From positions 8,173 through 72,172 of the forward strand of contig CAZJLR010000029.1 in assembly GCA_964546815.1 (NCBI GenBank): a DNA stretch of 64,000 nucleotides, given 5' to 3'. Positions 50,826-59,950 of this stretch are shown piece by piece (the first letter of the stretch is position 1; the number at the start of each line of letters is the position of its first letter). The notes below the pieces were generated by a model. That model worked only from the letters and a program-made list of their open reading frames with translations, did no database searches and had not been told where the DNA came from. The position numbers and the translations under genes were made by a program. The stretch comes from JAIEPM01 sp964546815 (GTDB taxonomy: Bacteria > Cyanobacteriota > Vampirovibrionia > Obscuribacterales > Obscuribacteraceae).

Positions 50826-51857
50826 ATGAGTATTCAACAAAGTTCTGTCCCTCAAGCCGTGGCATCGCCGCCTGAGCTTGGTGCGCTATTAGAGCCGGTT
50901 AAGGAAGAGCTTGAGCTGGTCGAAAAATTCTTGAACTCGAATTTGGTTGACGATAGCCCATTCATCGAAGAATTGTTGGCGCAAGTATTCAAAGCCGGTG
51001 GCAAACGCTTGCGTCCCGCGCTATCACTTTTAGCAGGCAAAGCAACGTCCACGCCAAAAGGCGAGTTGAACAGACTACACATCATTCTTGCCGTATTGAC
51101 TGAATTAATACACACCGCCAGCCTCGTGCATGACGACGTGATTGACAGCGCAGCCATGCGTCGCGGACATGAAACAGTCAACCGTAAATTCAGCGAAAAA
51201 CTGGCAGTGCTAACCGGCGATTTATTGTTTGCCCAGGCATCAGTCTGCTTGTCACGCTTGATGAACCCACCGATTGTGGGCATTTATGGTCAAGTACTCG
51301 GCGATTTATGCGCAGGCGAAATCAGGCAAATGCGCAGCCAGTTTGTTCTCAACAACGACTGGAACGCTTACATTCAAAAATCGATTTGGAAAACAGCGTC
51401 ACTGTTTGCAGCAGGCACACAAAGCGCGCCGATACTCAATCGTTGCAGTGATGAAGTAGTTCTGGGTATGAAAGAGTATGGACTCAACCTGGGCGTATGC
51501 TTTCAAATTGTTGATGATCTTCTCGATGTAACGAGCAACAGCTCACAGCTCGGCAAGCCGGCCGGCAGCGATCTTTCGCAAGGTCTCATTACGGCGCCGG
51601 CACTTTTTGTGCTTGAGAAAAAAGATGAAGCCGCTGCTCGCTTAGAACAACTGATTCGCACAAGAGCAGTGAGTAACCCAGAGGGCATCGAAGAATCACT
51701 CGAGATCATCCGCAATAATGGTGGCGTTGAATCAACCGTCAATCTTGCTCACAAATATGCTCGCATGGCACGCGAATCACTCAGTGTCATTCCGGCTTCT
51801 CCTTACCGAGACTCGCTTGATCAGCTCGTAGACTGGCTTTTAACTAGAACCAATTGA
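50826..51857 (+). CDS. Long-chain polyprenyl diphosphate synthase
   Basis: A 343-aa trans-prenyltransferase that condenses isopentenyl diphosphate units to make the quinone or carrier side chain. Both Asp-rich motifs are visible: HDDVID (about 98-103) and FQIVDDLLDV (about 228-237); GGKRLRP is also present. The gene shares an operon with ccsB (10-base gap), so quinone and cytochrome c functions are coexpressed. Chain length is not decided by the sequence seen. Confidence 0.93.
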   Translation: MSIQQSSVPQAVASPPELGALLEPVKEELELVEKFLNSNLVDDSPFIEELLAQVFKAGGKRLRPALSLLAGKATSTPKGELNRLHIILAVLTELIHTASLVHDDVIDSAAMRRGHETVNRKFSEKLAVLTGDLLFAQASVCLSRLMNPPIVGIYGQVLGDLCAGEIRQMRSQFVLNNDWNAYIQKSIWKTASLFAAGTQSAPILNRCSDEVVLGMKEYGLNLGVCFQIVDDLLDVTSNSSQLGKPAGSDLSQGLITAPALFVLEKKDEAAARLEQLIRTRAVSNPEGIEESLEIIRNNGGVESTVNLAHKYARMARESLSVIPASPYRDSLDQLVDWLLTRTN

Positions 51858-51867
51858 GAGGTTTAGA

Positions 51868-53238
51868 ATGAGCCTTTCATTTTTTGCATCAGTGAAGCCA
51901 ACTATTGCCCTAATGTCTCTGATTGCACTTTGTATTCTCATAGGCGCCTGGTGCCCTCAAGAGTCGCAGTCTGGATTTCAAAAAGTAGTTGAAACTTTTG
52001 GTCCAGAAAATGCCAAGCTATTGCAACAATGGGGCATTACCGATTTATTTCACACACCATTTTTCCTGGCATTAATCGGCTTCTTGACCCTCAACATGGT
52101 TGTTGCCAGCATGAAGCGCGTGTTTCCCAAAGCGCGCGTGATGAAAACAAAGATGCCGTTTCTTGGTCAACGTGAAATATCAAAATTTCCAATCACAAGA
52201 CAACTCAATCTTAACTGCCCACCAAACGAAGCGCTTGAAGGGCTCGCCAGCACACTTAGAAAAGATGGCTACAAAGTCGATATCAAAGACGGAAAACTCA
52301 CAGGCGAATGGGCAAAAGTTGCCTTGCTTGCAGCCACAATTACACATATCGGATTGCTTTCAATGCTTGCCGGCATCTCAATCACGTCATGGACAGGTTT
52401 CAATGGATTCAAGCCTGTACCACTAGATGGAACACTCAATTTTGCAGAATCAGAACACAGCAAACTCTGGATAGGAAAACTTCCAGACTGGAAAATTCGG
52501 GTTGATGATACAAAGCGCGAAGACTACCCAACCGGCGAGCCGAAGCAGTGGTACAGCAAACTTTCTGTAATCGGCAAAGACGGCAAAGTTATTAAGCAGC
52601 AAGAAATTTCAGTCAACAATCCACTTTCATACGACGGTGTGGACATCTACCAGTCTAGCTGGGGATTGGATTCAATCAAAATATCATTCAACGGGCGCAA
52701 AACAGAGCTGCCGCTCAGACAAATGGGCGGCGCCAACGCAGCATTCATGCCACTCGACGAAAAGACCATCATGATTTTCTCACTTCGTGGCATGGACAAA
52801 CCATTACGTGTTTTTGCAAAAATCCCCGAGTGGGATGCACCAAAAATGCTTGCTGAAATTGAAAAAGGGCACGAAGCTTCATTTGGCGAAGTAAAAGTAG
52901 GCTATGTGAAGCCGATTCCAGTGACAGGACTGCAATACAAAGCAGACCCGGGGCTACCAATTACATTCACTGCATTTGGTATCATCATGTTAGGCGTTTT
53001 GCTTGCTGCATTCCCCCATCGCCAAATTTGGGCGACGGCAACAGAAGCAGAATCTGGCAAATGCATTTTGCAGTTTGGTGGTGTATCTAGAAAAGCAAAA
53101 ACAGCTTTTTCAAGAAGCCTGGACAAAATTGCAAATAAGCTGAAAGAAAAATTCGGTGAATTTATACCGGTAGTTGCTGAAGAAACGACGGTTTTGACGG
53201 ACAATGATATTCAAATCTCTGCTGGAACAATGGGGTAG
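51868..53238 (+). CDS. ccsB: Cytochrome c biogenesis protein CcsB/ResB
   Basis: A 456-aa ResB/Ccs1 component of system II cytochrome c maturation; with CcsA it delivers haem to apocytochromes across the membrane. The N-terminal TM region (ASVKPTIALMSLIALCILIGAW) leads to FFLALIGFLTLNMVVASMKR. A large extracytoplasmic domain (about 195-355) is followed by a C-terminal TM (LPITFTAFGIIMLGVLLAAF) and a cytosolic tail. The Shine-Dalgarno TTGAGAGG is good; ccsA starts 3 bases after the stop. Confidence 0.94.
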   Translation: MSLSFFASVKPTIALMSLIALCILIGAWCPQESQSGFQKVVETFGPENAKLLQQWGITDLFHTPFFLALIGFLTLNMVVASMKRVFPKARVMKTKMPFLGQREISKFPITRQLNLNCPPNEALEGLASTLRKDGYKVDIKDGKLTGEWAKVALLAATITHIGLLSMLAGISITSWTGFNGFKPVPLDGTLNFAESEHSKLWIGKLPDWKIRVDDTKREDYPTGEPKQWYSKLSVIGKDGKVIKQQEISVNNPLSYDGVDIYQSSWGLDSIKISFNGRKTELPLRQMGGANAAFMPLDEKTIMIFSLRGMDKPLRVFAKIPEWDAPKMLAEIEKGHEASFGEVKVGYVKPIPVTGLQYKADPGLPITFTAFGIIMLGVLLAAFPHRQIWATATEAESGKCILQFGGVSRKAKTAFSRSLDKIANKLKEKFGEFIPVVAEETTVLTDNDIQISAGTMG

Positions 53239-53241
53239 CTT

Positions 53242-54237
53242 ATGTCAGACATTCAATTGGCTTTGACAAACACAGCAGGAGTCTCATCAGTAGTGTCATT
53301 TTGGGTCTTCGTCGGCTCAAATGCACTGTCTAAAAAGCGCGACTTACTCATTAAAGCTGCCCAGTTTGTGATGTTCATCGGTTTTTCCGCACTTACAGTG
53401 GCAATCGTTTGGAGAGGCTTTGAGTCGCAACGATTCCCCCTTTCAAATTTGTACGAATCACTACTCTGGTTTGCCTGGGCAATCATGGGCGGCTATTTGT
53501 ACATCTCGAGAGCTTACGACCTCAAACAATTAGGTTGGTTAGCCAGCCTCACAGCTGCTACGTTTTTCCTTTACGGCAGCTGGCTGCCTGCAAGTCAGCA
53601 CGATATAAAACCACTTGTGCCGGCGCTAGTAAGCTACTGGCGACAAATTCACGTTCCGCCACTAATAGTTTCATACGCAATGTTTTTCATTGCTGGTCTA
53701 TCAGCGTTTGTTCAACTCTGGCAGGCAGGTCGCGCGCGTTCTGTATTCCTCGCGCTTGTAGCATTACTTGCCGGGCTCAGCGCAATCGGACTTGGTACCT
53801 ATACTGATACCAACACATTCTTCCTACAAGCGCTATTCGTCGGCGGCAGCTTGATTGGACTCGGTCTTGCCTGGTCAAACATCGGACGCGTCAACGACAA
53901 ACAAGTAAACCAACAAAGAGCAGAACTTTACGACGAAGTCGTTTACCGCTCAATCATGATTGGTTTCCCCCTTCTCACCATCGGCATTATCACGGGCGGA
54001 CTCTGGGCAAATCACGCCTGGGGCAGCTACTGGTCATGGGACCCGAAAGAATCAATGGCACTAGCCACCTGGCTGGGTTACGCAGCTTATATTCACTTGC
54101 GCATTCACCATGAATGCAGCGCAGAAAAACTTTCACTTGTTGCTGTTGGCGGCATGCTGCTTACAGTCCTCACTTACCTCGGATTTAATTCGCTAGGTTT
54201 CGGTGGATTGCATAGCTATGGTAAATTCAAAGACTAG
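53242..54237 (+). CDS. ccsA: Cytochrome c biogenesis protein CcsA/ResC
   Basis: A 331-aa membrane protein with eight TM helices. The haem-handling WWD-type motif is visible as WGSYWSWDPKESMALATWLGYAAYIHLR, and conserved His lie in the flanking helices. It partners CcsB directly upstream. The system II type (not CcmABC) fits Gram-positives, cyanobacteria and epsilonproteobacteria. Confidence 0.95.
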   Translation: MSDIQLALTNTAGVSSVVSFWVFVGSNALSKKRDLLIKAAQFVMFIGFSALTVAIVWRGFESQRFPLSNLYESLLWFAWAIMGGYLYISRAYDLKQLGWLASLTAATFFLYGSWLPASQHDIKPLVPALVSYWRQIHVPPLIVSYAMFFIAGLSAFVQLWQAGRARSVFLALVALLAGLSAIGLGTYTDTNTFFLQALFVGGSLIGLGLAWSNIGRVNDKQVNQQRAELYDEVVYRSIMIGFPLLTIGIITGGLWANHAWGSYWSWDPKESMALATWLGYAAYIHLRIHHECSAEKLSLVAVGGMLLTVLTYLGFNSLGFGGLHSYGKFKD

Positions 54238-54272
54238 GGTCTTATTTACTTACAGCATTCGATAAAAGCAAT

Positions 54273-55220
54273 TTGAAAGTTCTGGCAATCATAGTGAGCT
54301 TGGCTTTGTGTATTGTTTTCACCTTGAGTGAAAACAAGTCGATTGCGCGCGGTGGTGCACCACAAACAACTCAAAGCAGCCAATTTGAACTAAACATTGC
54401 CAAAACATCAATTAAAGTTCGAATGCATGGAAAGTTGAGCGTTACATCAGAAGCACTGCAGAAATATGTCAAAGAATCTGCAAATGCAGTCATTGCTTAC
54501 TACGGACGTTTTCCAATCTCAAAACTGGAAATCGACATCTACAGCACAGATGACGGCGGTGTCGGACTGGGCGTAGCCAACTATGATAGCGAGCGCTCTT
54601 GCGGCACAATCTCGCTAGAACTTGGTCCTGAAACGAATGTCGCAGAACTCAACGACAGCTGGACTCTCACACATGAAATGCTTCATCTGGGTTTCCCTTT
54701 GATGATTGATAAGCACAGTTGGCTTGCCGAAGGCATTGCCACATATGCAGAACCAATTGGACGCATGCGTGTTGGGCAAACGACCAGAGAACGATTATGG
54801 AAAGAGCTAATTGAAGACTGCCCCAAGGGGCAACCGCGCAGTGGTGACAAAGGACTCAATCAAGCGCATACAATTGATCGGATTTATTGGGGTGGCGCTA
54901 TATATTGTTTGCTTGCCGACATTGAGATGCGGAAACAAACGAAAAACAAAGCAGGCCTGGAAACTGCACTGCGCGCCATTGCAAACAACGGCGGCGATAT
55001 CGCCTCAGAGTGGTCTGCAGAAAAAGCAATTACAGTAGGCGACAGAGCAATTGGACTGAGAGTCTTGAAAGATCTTTACAATAGAATGGCGCTGCGTCCT
55101 GAAACAGTTGATCTGGGCAAGATATGGAAAGAACTCGGCATAAAAGTCATCGGCGGTAGAACTGTTTTTGATGACGATGCTCCACTTGCTTCGATACGCA
55201 AAGCAATCGAGCACAATTAA
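54273..55220 (+). CDS. Secreted HExxH metallopeptidase (gluzincin-like)
   Basis: A 315-aa exported protein with signal peptide (about 1-24) and a zinc motif in TLTHEMLHLGFPLMIDKHSWLAEGIATYAEP: HEMLH then Glu in the EGIA helix, the M1/M61-like gluzincin layout. It lies about 36 bases after ccsA. The start is TTG with a weak ribosome site; no better start exists upstream. The substrate is unknown. Its position after the cytochrome c maturation genes may be incidental. Confidence 0.75.
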   Translation: MKVLAIIVSLALCIVFTLSENKSIARGGAPQTTQSSQFELNIAKTSIKVRMHGKLSVTSEALQKYVKESANAVIAYYGRFPISKLEIDIYSTDDGGVGLGVANYDSERSCGTISLELGPETNVAELNDSWTLTHEMLHLGFPLMIDKHSWLAEGIATYAEPIGRMRVGQTTRERLWKELIEDCPKGQPRSGDKGLNQAHTIDRIYWGGAIYCLLADIEMRKQTKNKAGLETALRAIANNGGDIASEWSAEKAITVGDRAIGLRVLKDLYNRMALRPETVDLGKIWKELGIKVIGGRTVFDDDAPLASIRKAIEHN

Positions 55221-55434
55221 TCTGCTGCATTTTAAGCCCAGCAAGCGTCTCCCGTCATGCTTACAAAGGCGAACGCTAGATATTACCTTTTCCAGATCTA
55301 GGGTTAACGTCATTCCAACATTCGTGTAGGAACATTTTAATAGTAGAGTCGTCAACTAATTCGAATACCTGATAAATTTCCGCGTCGCCGCTCTGCTGGT
55401 GACGTAGTCCAATGCGCGGACTTTTCGGAAAAAA

Positions 55435-56463
55435 ATGGATACTCACCAAAAGGCGGACCTTGGACCGCTAAGGACCATGCGAAGAATGTACAACACACAA
55501 GCACTAGAAGAAATCACACTGGAAGACATCGCGCCAGACTTTGCGCAAGCTGGCTACGACTGCCCAGACCTCTTCCTTACAGTAGATGAAAGTCTAGATG
55601 AACCTAATGCAGATGATGAAGCAGGACGTACACGTTCTGAAGATTCTGTACAACTATATCTGCGCGACATCGGACGTGTAAGACTACTGTCTGCCAAAGA
55701 AGAAATTGAGCTGGCACGACGCGTTTGCCTTGGCGATCAACTCGCCAAGAAAAGACTGGTGCAAGCCAACCTTCGACTAGTCGTCAGTGTGGCTAAGAAA
55801 TATCAAAATCGAGGACTTCCATTTCTTGACCTAATTCAAGAAGGAAACATGGGGCTTATCAGAGCCTCTGAAAAATTCGACCCAGAAAGAGGATACAAAT
55901 TCTCTACTTACGCTACCTGGTGGATTCGTCAAGGAATCACACGCGCGCTGGCAGATAAGTCGCGCACAATTCGTGTTCCGGTACACATGGTTGAGACAAT
56001 CAACAACCTGCGTAAAGTCACACGCAAACTATCACAAGAACTGGGACGACGTCCCACAATCGAAGACCTGGCTCGTGCAATGAATTGCAGCATCACCAAA
56101 GTAAAGGAAGTGCTTGCAGCCAATCGCACACCAATGTCTCTAGACTCTCCACTTGGAGAAGAAGAAGACAACAGCCTGTCTGATGTTGTGCAAGACGAAA
56201 CCTCAACACCTCCTGAAGACACAGCGGCTTCAGTATTACTTGCACTCGATATTCGCGGAGTACTGTCAATGCTCACACCACGCGAACGCGAAATCATCAT
56301 TTTGCGCTTCGGTCTCAAAGACGGTACACAACGCACACTTGAGCAGGTAGGAAAACTTGTGGGGATTACTCGCGAGCGCACAAGGCAAATTGAGCTAAAA
56401 GCCCTGCGCGCACTAAGAGCATCTGACAGAGCAGAAATGCTCAGAGATTATCTCGAAGGGTAA
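55435..56463 (+). CDS. RNA polymerase sigma-70 family factor (group 1/2)
   Basis: A 342-aa sigma factor with regions 1.2 (DSVQLYLRDIGRVRLLSAKEE), 2 (NLRLVVSVAKKYQNRGLPFLDLIQEGNMGLIRASEKFDPERGYKFSTYATWWIRQ), 3 (RVPVHMVETINNLRK) and 4 (LTPREREIIILRFGL, ERTRQIELKALRALR). The N-terminus is about 65 residues, shorter than full housekeeping SigA. It may be a group 2 (alternative primary-like) factor, as in cyanobacteria. The start is ATG after AAAAAA with no good Shine-Dalgarno. It is a single gene with a terminator. Confidence 0.92.
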   Translation: MDTHQKADLGPLRTMRRMYNTQALEEITLEDIAPDFAQAGYDCPDLFLTVDESLDEPNADDEAGRTRSEDSVQLYLRDIGRVRLLSAKEEIELARRVCLGDQLAKKRLVQANLRLVVSVAKKYQNRGLPFLDLIQEGNMGLIRASEKFDPERGYKFSTYATWWIRQGITRALADKSRTIRVPVHMVETINNLRKVTRKLSQELGRRPTIEDLARAMNCSITKVKEVLAANRTPMSLDSPLGEEEDNSLSDVVQDETSTPPEDTAASVLLALDIRGVLSMLTPREREIIILRFGLKDGTQRTLEQVGKLVGITRERTRQIELKALRALRASDRAEMLRDYLEG

Positions 56464-56528
56464 GCTCAACAGGCTTTGCAATGCAGGAGTCGCATGCTCG
56501 TCTGTAATTGCAAAGTAATGACAAAAAC

Positions 56529-56564
56529 AGAAAGGAGCGGAACTTTATTGTTTCGCTCCTTTCT
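56529..56564 (+). terminator. Rho-independent terminator after the sigma factor
   Basis: 11-bp stem AGAAAGGAGCG / CGCTCCTTTCT with a 14-base loop; moderate T-content follows. Confidence 0.75.
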
Positions 56565-56618
56565 ATTGTATTTCGCCGTGTGCCTGGTCTGCACTCAAAA
56601 GACATCGAGAAAAAGGGC

Positions 56619-56624
56619 TATAAT
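56619..56624 (+). promoter_or_regulatory. Likely -10 element of the type III PKS operon
   Basis: A perfect TATAAT followed by G, 31 bases before the TTG start of the methyltransferase gene. No convincing -35 is seen. Confidence 0.45.
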
Positions 56625-56654
56625 GTTTGACTCAATTCTAATAAGTGAGCGGTT

Positions 56655-57359
56655 TTGAAAGTGCTGTTGCGATCGCGAGTGCCCGAATTAATGGATGACC
56701 CGGCTCTGGAAGATGAGCAGCATCTTGAAGCGCTTAAAGGTCTGGAGAGAATAAACGCTGTCAGCAATGGCGCCCTTTTTGTCTGGAAAGAATTGCAACT
56801 GCATGCTTCTCAGCAAGAGGGAAACGTATTAAGAGTATTAGATATCGCCACCGGCGGCGGTGACACACCAATTTCACTGGCATTGCTGGCAGAGCGCAGT
56901 GGCTTAGCTATGCAAATAGATGGTTGCGACTTCAGCGAGAGAGCAGTCAATTACGCTGCAGCCCAAGCAGAGAATGTCGGCACACGCAATCGATTTTTCG
57001 TCCTGGATGCCTTAAATGATGGGCTTCCGCAGACTTACGACGTAATTATTTGCTCGCTTTTCATGCACCATTTAGACCCAGAGCAAGTTATTCCACTCTT
57101 GAAAAAAATGGCTAGCGCGGCGCAGCAAAAAATATTGGTTAACGACTTGCTGCGCAGTTCTTTCAACTTGATTTTAGTAACCATTGCATCACGCTTGCTT
57201 TGCAGCTCGCCAGTTGTCCATCACGACGGTCCGGCTTCTGTTAGAGCCGCATATACCATGGAAGAAATGGAAAAAATGGCGCTAGCTGCCGGGCTAGATA
57301 ATTTTCAAATATCGGGGCGCTTCCCCTGCCGTTATCTTTTGGATTGGACCAGAAGGTGA
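56655..57359 (+). CDS. SAM-dependent methyltransferase of the type III PKS operon
   Basis: A 234-aa class I methyltransferase with SAM motif VLDIATGGGDTPISLA (about 63-78) and an ICSLFMHHLDPEQV post-motif. The opening RVPELMDDPALEDEQHLEALKGLERIN is characteristic of methyltransferases linked to type III PKS/FAD-reductase clusters, which supports the upstream TTG start over the later ATG. It would methylate the polyketide or its precursor. First gene of three on the plus strand, 7 bases before the FAD gene. Confidence 0.87.
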   Translation: MKVLLRSRVPELMDDPALEDEQHLEALKGLERINAVSNGALFVWKELQLHASQQEGNVLRVLDIATGGGDTPISLALLAERSGLAMQIDGCDFSERAVNYAAAQAENVGTRNRFFVLDALNDGLPQTYDVIICSLFMHHLDPEQVIPLLKKMASAAQQKILVNDLLRSSFNLILVTIASRLLCSSPVVHHDGPASVRAAYTMEEMEKMALAAGLDNFQISGRFPCRYLLDWTRR

Positions 57360-57366
57360 GCGACCA

Positions 57367-58578
57367 ATGAATTCATCGGCAAATTCAAGAGCACAACTCT
57401 GGGATGCCGTGGTAATCGGCGCCGGACCAGCTGGGTCTATGAGTGCCTATTTGCTTGCAAAACAAGGCTTTAGCGTTTTGCTTTTGGAAAAAGCTAAATT
57501 TCCCAGGCAAAAAGTTTGTGGTTCTTGCCTCAATGGAATTGCGCTTCAGGTTCTATCTGAAAATGGTCTGGGGGACCTTACGCGACAGCTTAAAGCTGTG
57601 CCTCTGCGCCAATTTACTCTTTTCAGCAAAGAAAAGTCTGTAAATTTATCATTGCAAAATTCTACTGCACTTGCACGAGATGCATTTGATCATGAATTAG
57701 CAAAATCAGCAGTTAAAGCTGGTAGTACTTTCATAGACGGCGTCCAGGCAACGGTAGAAAGACTTCCGGAAAAATCAGCCGCAGACTACTGTGTAATTAA
57801 AGCAAGGCATGGCGATGCAGGCGAGCAAGTTATTCATAGCAAAATCGCAATAGTTGCTGACGGGCTGATGGGCCGCTCGTTAGAAAAGCATCCCGAATTT
57901 GAAACAAAGATTGACAGCTCATCACGCATTGGCGCCGGCGCAATTTTGCATAACGATAACGATGCATACAAGAAAGGCATCATCTATATGAGCGCCGGCA
58001 AAGGCGGTTATGTTGGCGCGGTGAGATTGGAAGACAATAAATTAGACGTGGCAGCCGCATTTGACCTCGACTTCATTCAAAATGCAGGAAGCCCTGCCGA
58101 TGCGGCGAGGCAAATCATAAGCGAAACTAACATGCCCTCAATAGATGCACTTTCCAGTGCACACTGGCACGGCACAGGAGCGCTGAGCAGAAGCAGAAAA
58201 CAAATTGCAAGCAAGAGAATATTTGTTGTTGGAGATGCAACATCATACGCCGAGCCGCTAACCGGCGAGGGCATCGCCTGGGCGTTGCTTTCAGCAAGCG
58301 CGTTGTTTCCCATTGCTCAAAAGGCAATCGCCGGCTGGGAAACACAATTGGAGAATGAGTGGACACAAGTGCACAATAAACTCATCAAGCAGCGGCAATC
58401 GAACAGCGGTCGCCTGGCAAAGATTTTACGGCATTCCGCACTCACATCATTTGCTGTTGAAATATTGAAATTTGTCCCATTTCTTGGGGAATCGTTGATT
58501 CACTATATGAATTCGCCGCGAACAATTGACACAGAAAGAAGAATGCAAAAACACACTCAGCATCTGGAGGAGTTCTAA
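57367..58578 (+). CDS. FAD-dependent oxidoreductase (geranylgeranyl-reductase-like)
   Basis: 403 aa. The FAD-binding AVVIGAGPAGSMSAYLLAKQGFSVLLLEK starts at residue about 14; KVCGSCLNG follows; a second FAD segment FVVGDATSYAEPLTGEGIAWAL lies at about 275-300. This is the pattern of flavin monooxygenases/geranylgeranyl reductases (UbiH-like). In type III PKS operons it is expected to oxidise or reduce the polyketide. It overlaps the PKS gene by one base (TAATGG). Confidence 0.9.
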   Translation: MNSSANSRAQLWDAVVIGAGPAGSMSAYLLAKQGFSVLLLEKAKFPRQKVCGSCLNGIALQVLSENGLGDLTRQLKAVPLRQFTLFSKEKSVNLSLQNSTALARDAFDHELAKSAVKAGSTFIDGVQATVERLPEKSAADYCVIKARHGDAGEQVIHSKIAIVADGLMGRSLEKHPEFETKIDSSSRIGAGAILHNDNDAYKKGIIYMSAGKGGYVGAVRLEDNKLDVAAAFDLDFIQNAGSPADAARQIISETNMPSIDALSSAHWHGTGALSRSRKQIASKRIFVVGDATSYAEPLTGEGIAWALLSASALFPIAQKAIAGWETQLENEWTQVHNKLIKQRQSNSGRLAKILRHSALTSFAVEILKFVPFLGESLIHYMNSPRTIDTERRMQKHTQHLEEF

Positions 58579-59651
58579 TGGCCTACATCAGGGGCTTGGG
58601 CGTCTCATTACCAAAACACGCACTTACGCAGCAAGCAGCATTTGAACACGCCAGAACTTGCTGTAGCGAATCAATGCAAAATTCCAGAGTACTGCAGCGC
58701 CTCTACAAGCGCACTGAGATTGCGCAAAGACCAATCGTGCTGCAAGATTCGCCAACTGAAGGCATTGAAAAATTCTTTCCCACAAAATGCAGTGAAAATG
58801 ACCAGGGCCCCAGCACTGGTCAGCGCATGAGTCGTTATGCCAGGGAAATCGTGCCTCTCGCGCTGCCTGCAGCAGAAGCTGCAATGGAGAATGCCGGCAT
58901 TAAAGCAGGTTCGATTGCACAACTAGTCACTGTTTCATGCACAGGATTTTTTGCACCTGGGCTAGATCTGGCGCTTCTTCGTGAGCTATCGCTAAACGCC
59001 GGGGTTGGCCGCACTCATATCGGTTTTATGGGCTGCCATGCCGCACTCAATGCACTTAGAGTGGCAAGCGCATTTTGCAATGCAAGCAATTGCAATGTGC
59101 TTGTCTGCGCGGCAGAGTTATGCTCAATGCACTTCCAATACGGATGGGAAGCAAACAACTTGCTTGCTAATTCTCTTTTCGCTGATGCCGCAGCCGCAGT
59201 TGTTTTGAGCAGTCAATCATCAGGCAAAGAATGGCGAGTAGCAGCCTCAGGCTCAACAGTGGTGCCCGATTCGTCAGAGGTAATGACGTGGACAATTCAG
59301 GACAATGGTTTTGCCATGACACTCTCGTCACGAATACCCGATTTAATAAACTTGCACCTGAAAGAATGGCTGCAAAAATGGCTAGCTACTCAAAGTCTAG
59401 ATATCAGCCAGATTAATTGTTGGGCGATTCATCCAGGAGGTCCTCGAATTTTGGACGCCGTACAAGAATCACTATCATTGTCTGACGAGGCTATGATGGC
59501 GTCGCGATCAGTGTTTTCTGAGTGCGGCAATATGTCATCGCCCACAGTTTTGTTCATTTTGAATCAACTGCAAAACCTTCAAAGCAAGCCACCTTGCGTT
59601 GTTTTAGCTTTTGGTCCCGGACTTTCCATTGAAGCGGCGCTACTGCTTTAG
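58578..59651 (+). CDS. Type III polyketide synthase
   Basis: A 357-aa chalcone-synthase-like ketosynthase with the catalytic triad C153 (FMGCHAALNAL), H285 (IHPGGPR) and N318 (SECGNMSSPTVLF). It iteratively condenses malonyl-CoA on an acyl starter to make alkyl resorcinols, pyrones or similar; the starter cannot be read from sequence. The triad His and Asn segments distinguish it from FabH. Cotranscribed with the methyltransferase and FAD enzymes. Confidence 0.9.
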   Translation: MAYIRGLGVSLPKHALTQQAAFEHARTCCSESMQNSRVLQRLYKRTEIAQRPIVLQDSPTEGIEKFFPTKCSENDQGPSTGQRMSRYAREIVPLALPAAEAAMENAGIKAGSIAQLVTVSCTGFFAPGLDLALLRELSLNAGVGRTHIGFMGCHAALNALRVASAFCNASNCNVLVCAAELCSMHFQYGWEANNLLANSLFADAAAAVVLSSQSSGKEWRVAASGSTVVPDSSEVMTWTIQDNGFAMTLSSRIPDLINLHLKEWLQKWLATQSLDISQINCWAIHPGGPRILDAVQESLSLSDEAMMASRSVFSECGNMSSPTVLFILNQLQNLQSKPPCVVLAFGPGLSIEAALLL

Positions 59652-59950
59652 AAGCCCCAGACAGAGCCTTTTGCTTACCTCTCAGCTACTTCAAAATGTG
59701 CCCGAGCATTGACTTGAACGGTTGTTGCCAAGAGGAATTTTTAACCTCAGTCGGACGATCCTCGCTCAGATTAACTGTGTATACTTATTCCATTCCGAAG
59801 GTAATGCACGACGGCAAGCACCGCGGGTGATACCACCAGAATTAAGTTCATTTTTCTTTCGTATTTCAGAAGCAACTGTCTCTTGGGAGGCAGTCGCCAC
59901 AGCATTTGTGTTCAGCAATCTTTCCCCCGTTGCCCTCAGAGGAAGCCGTA

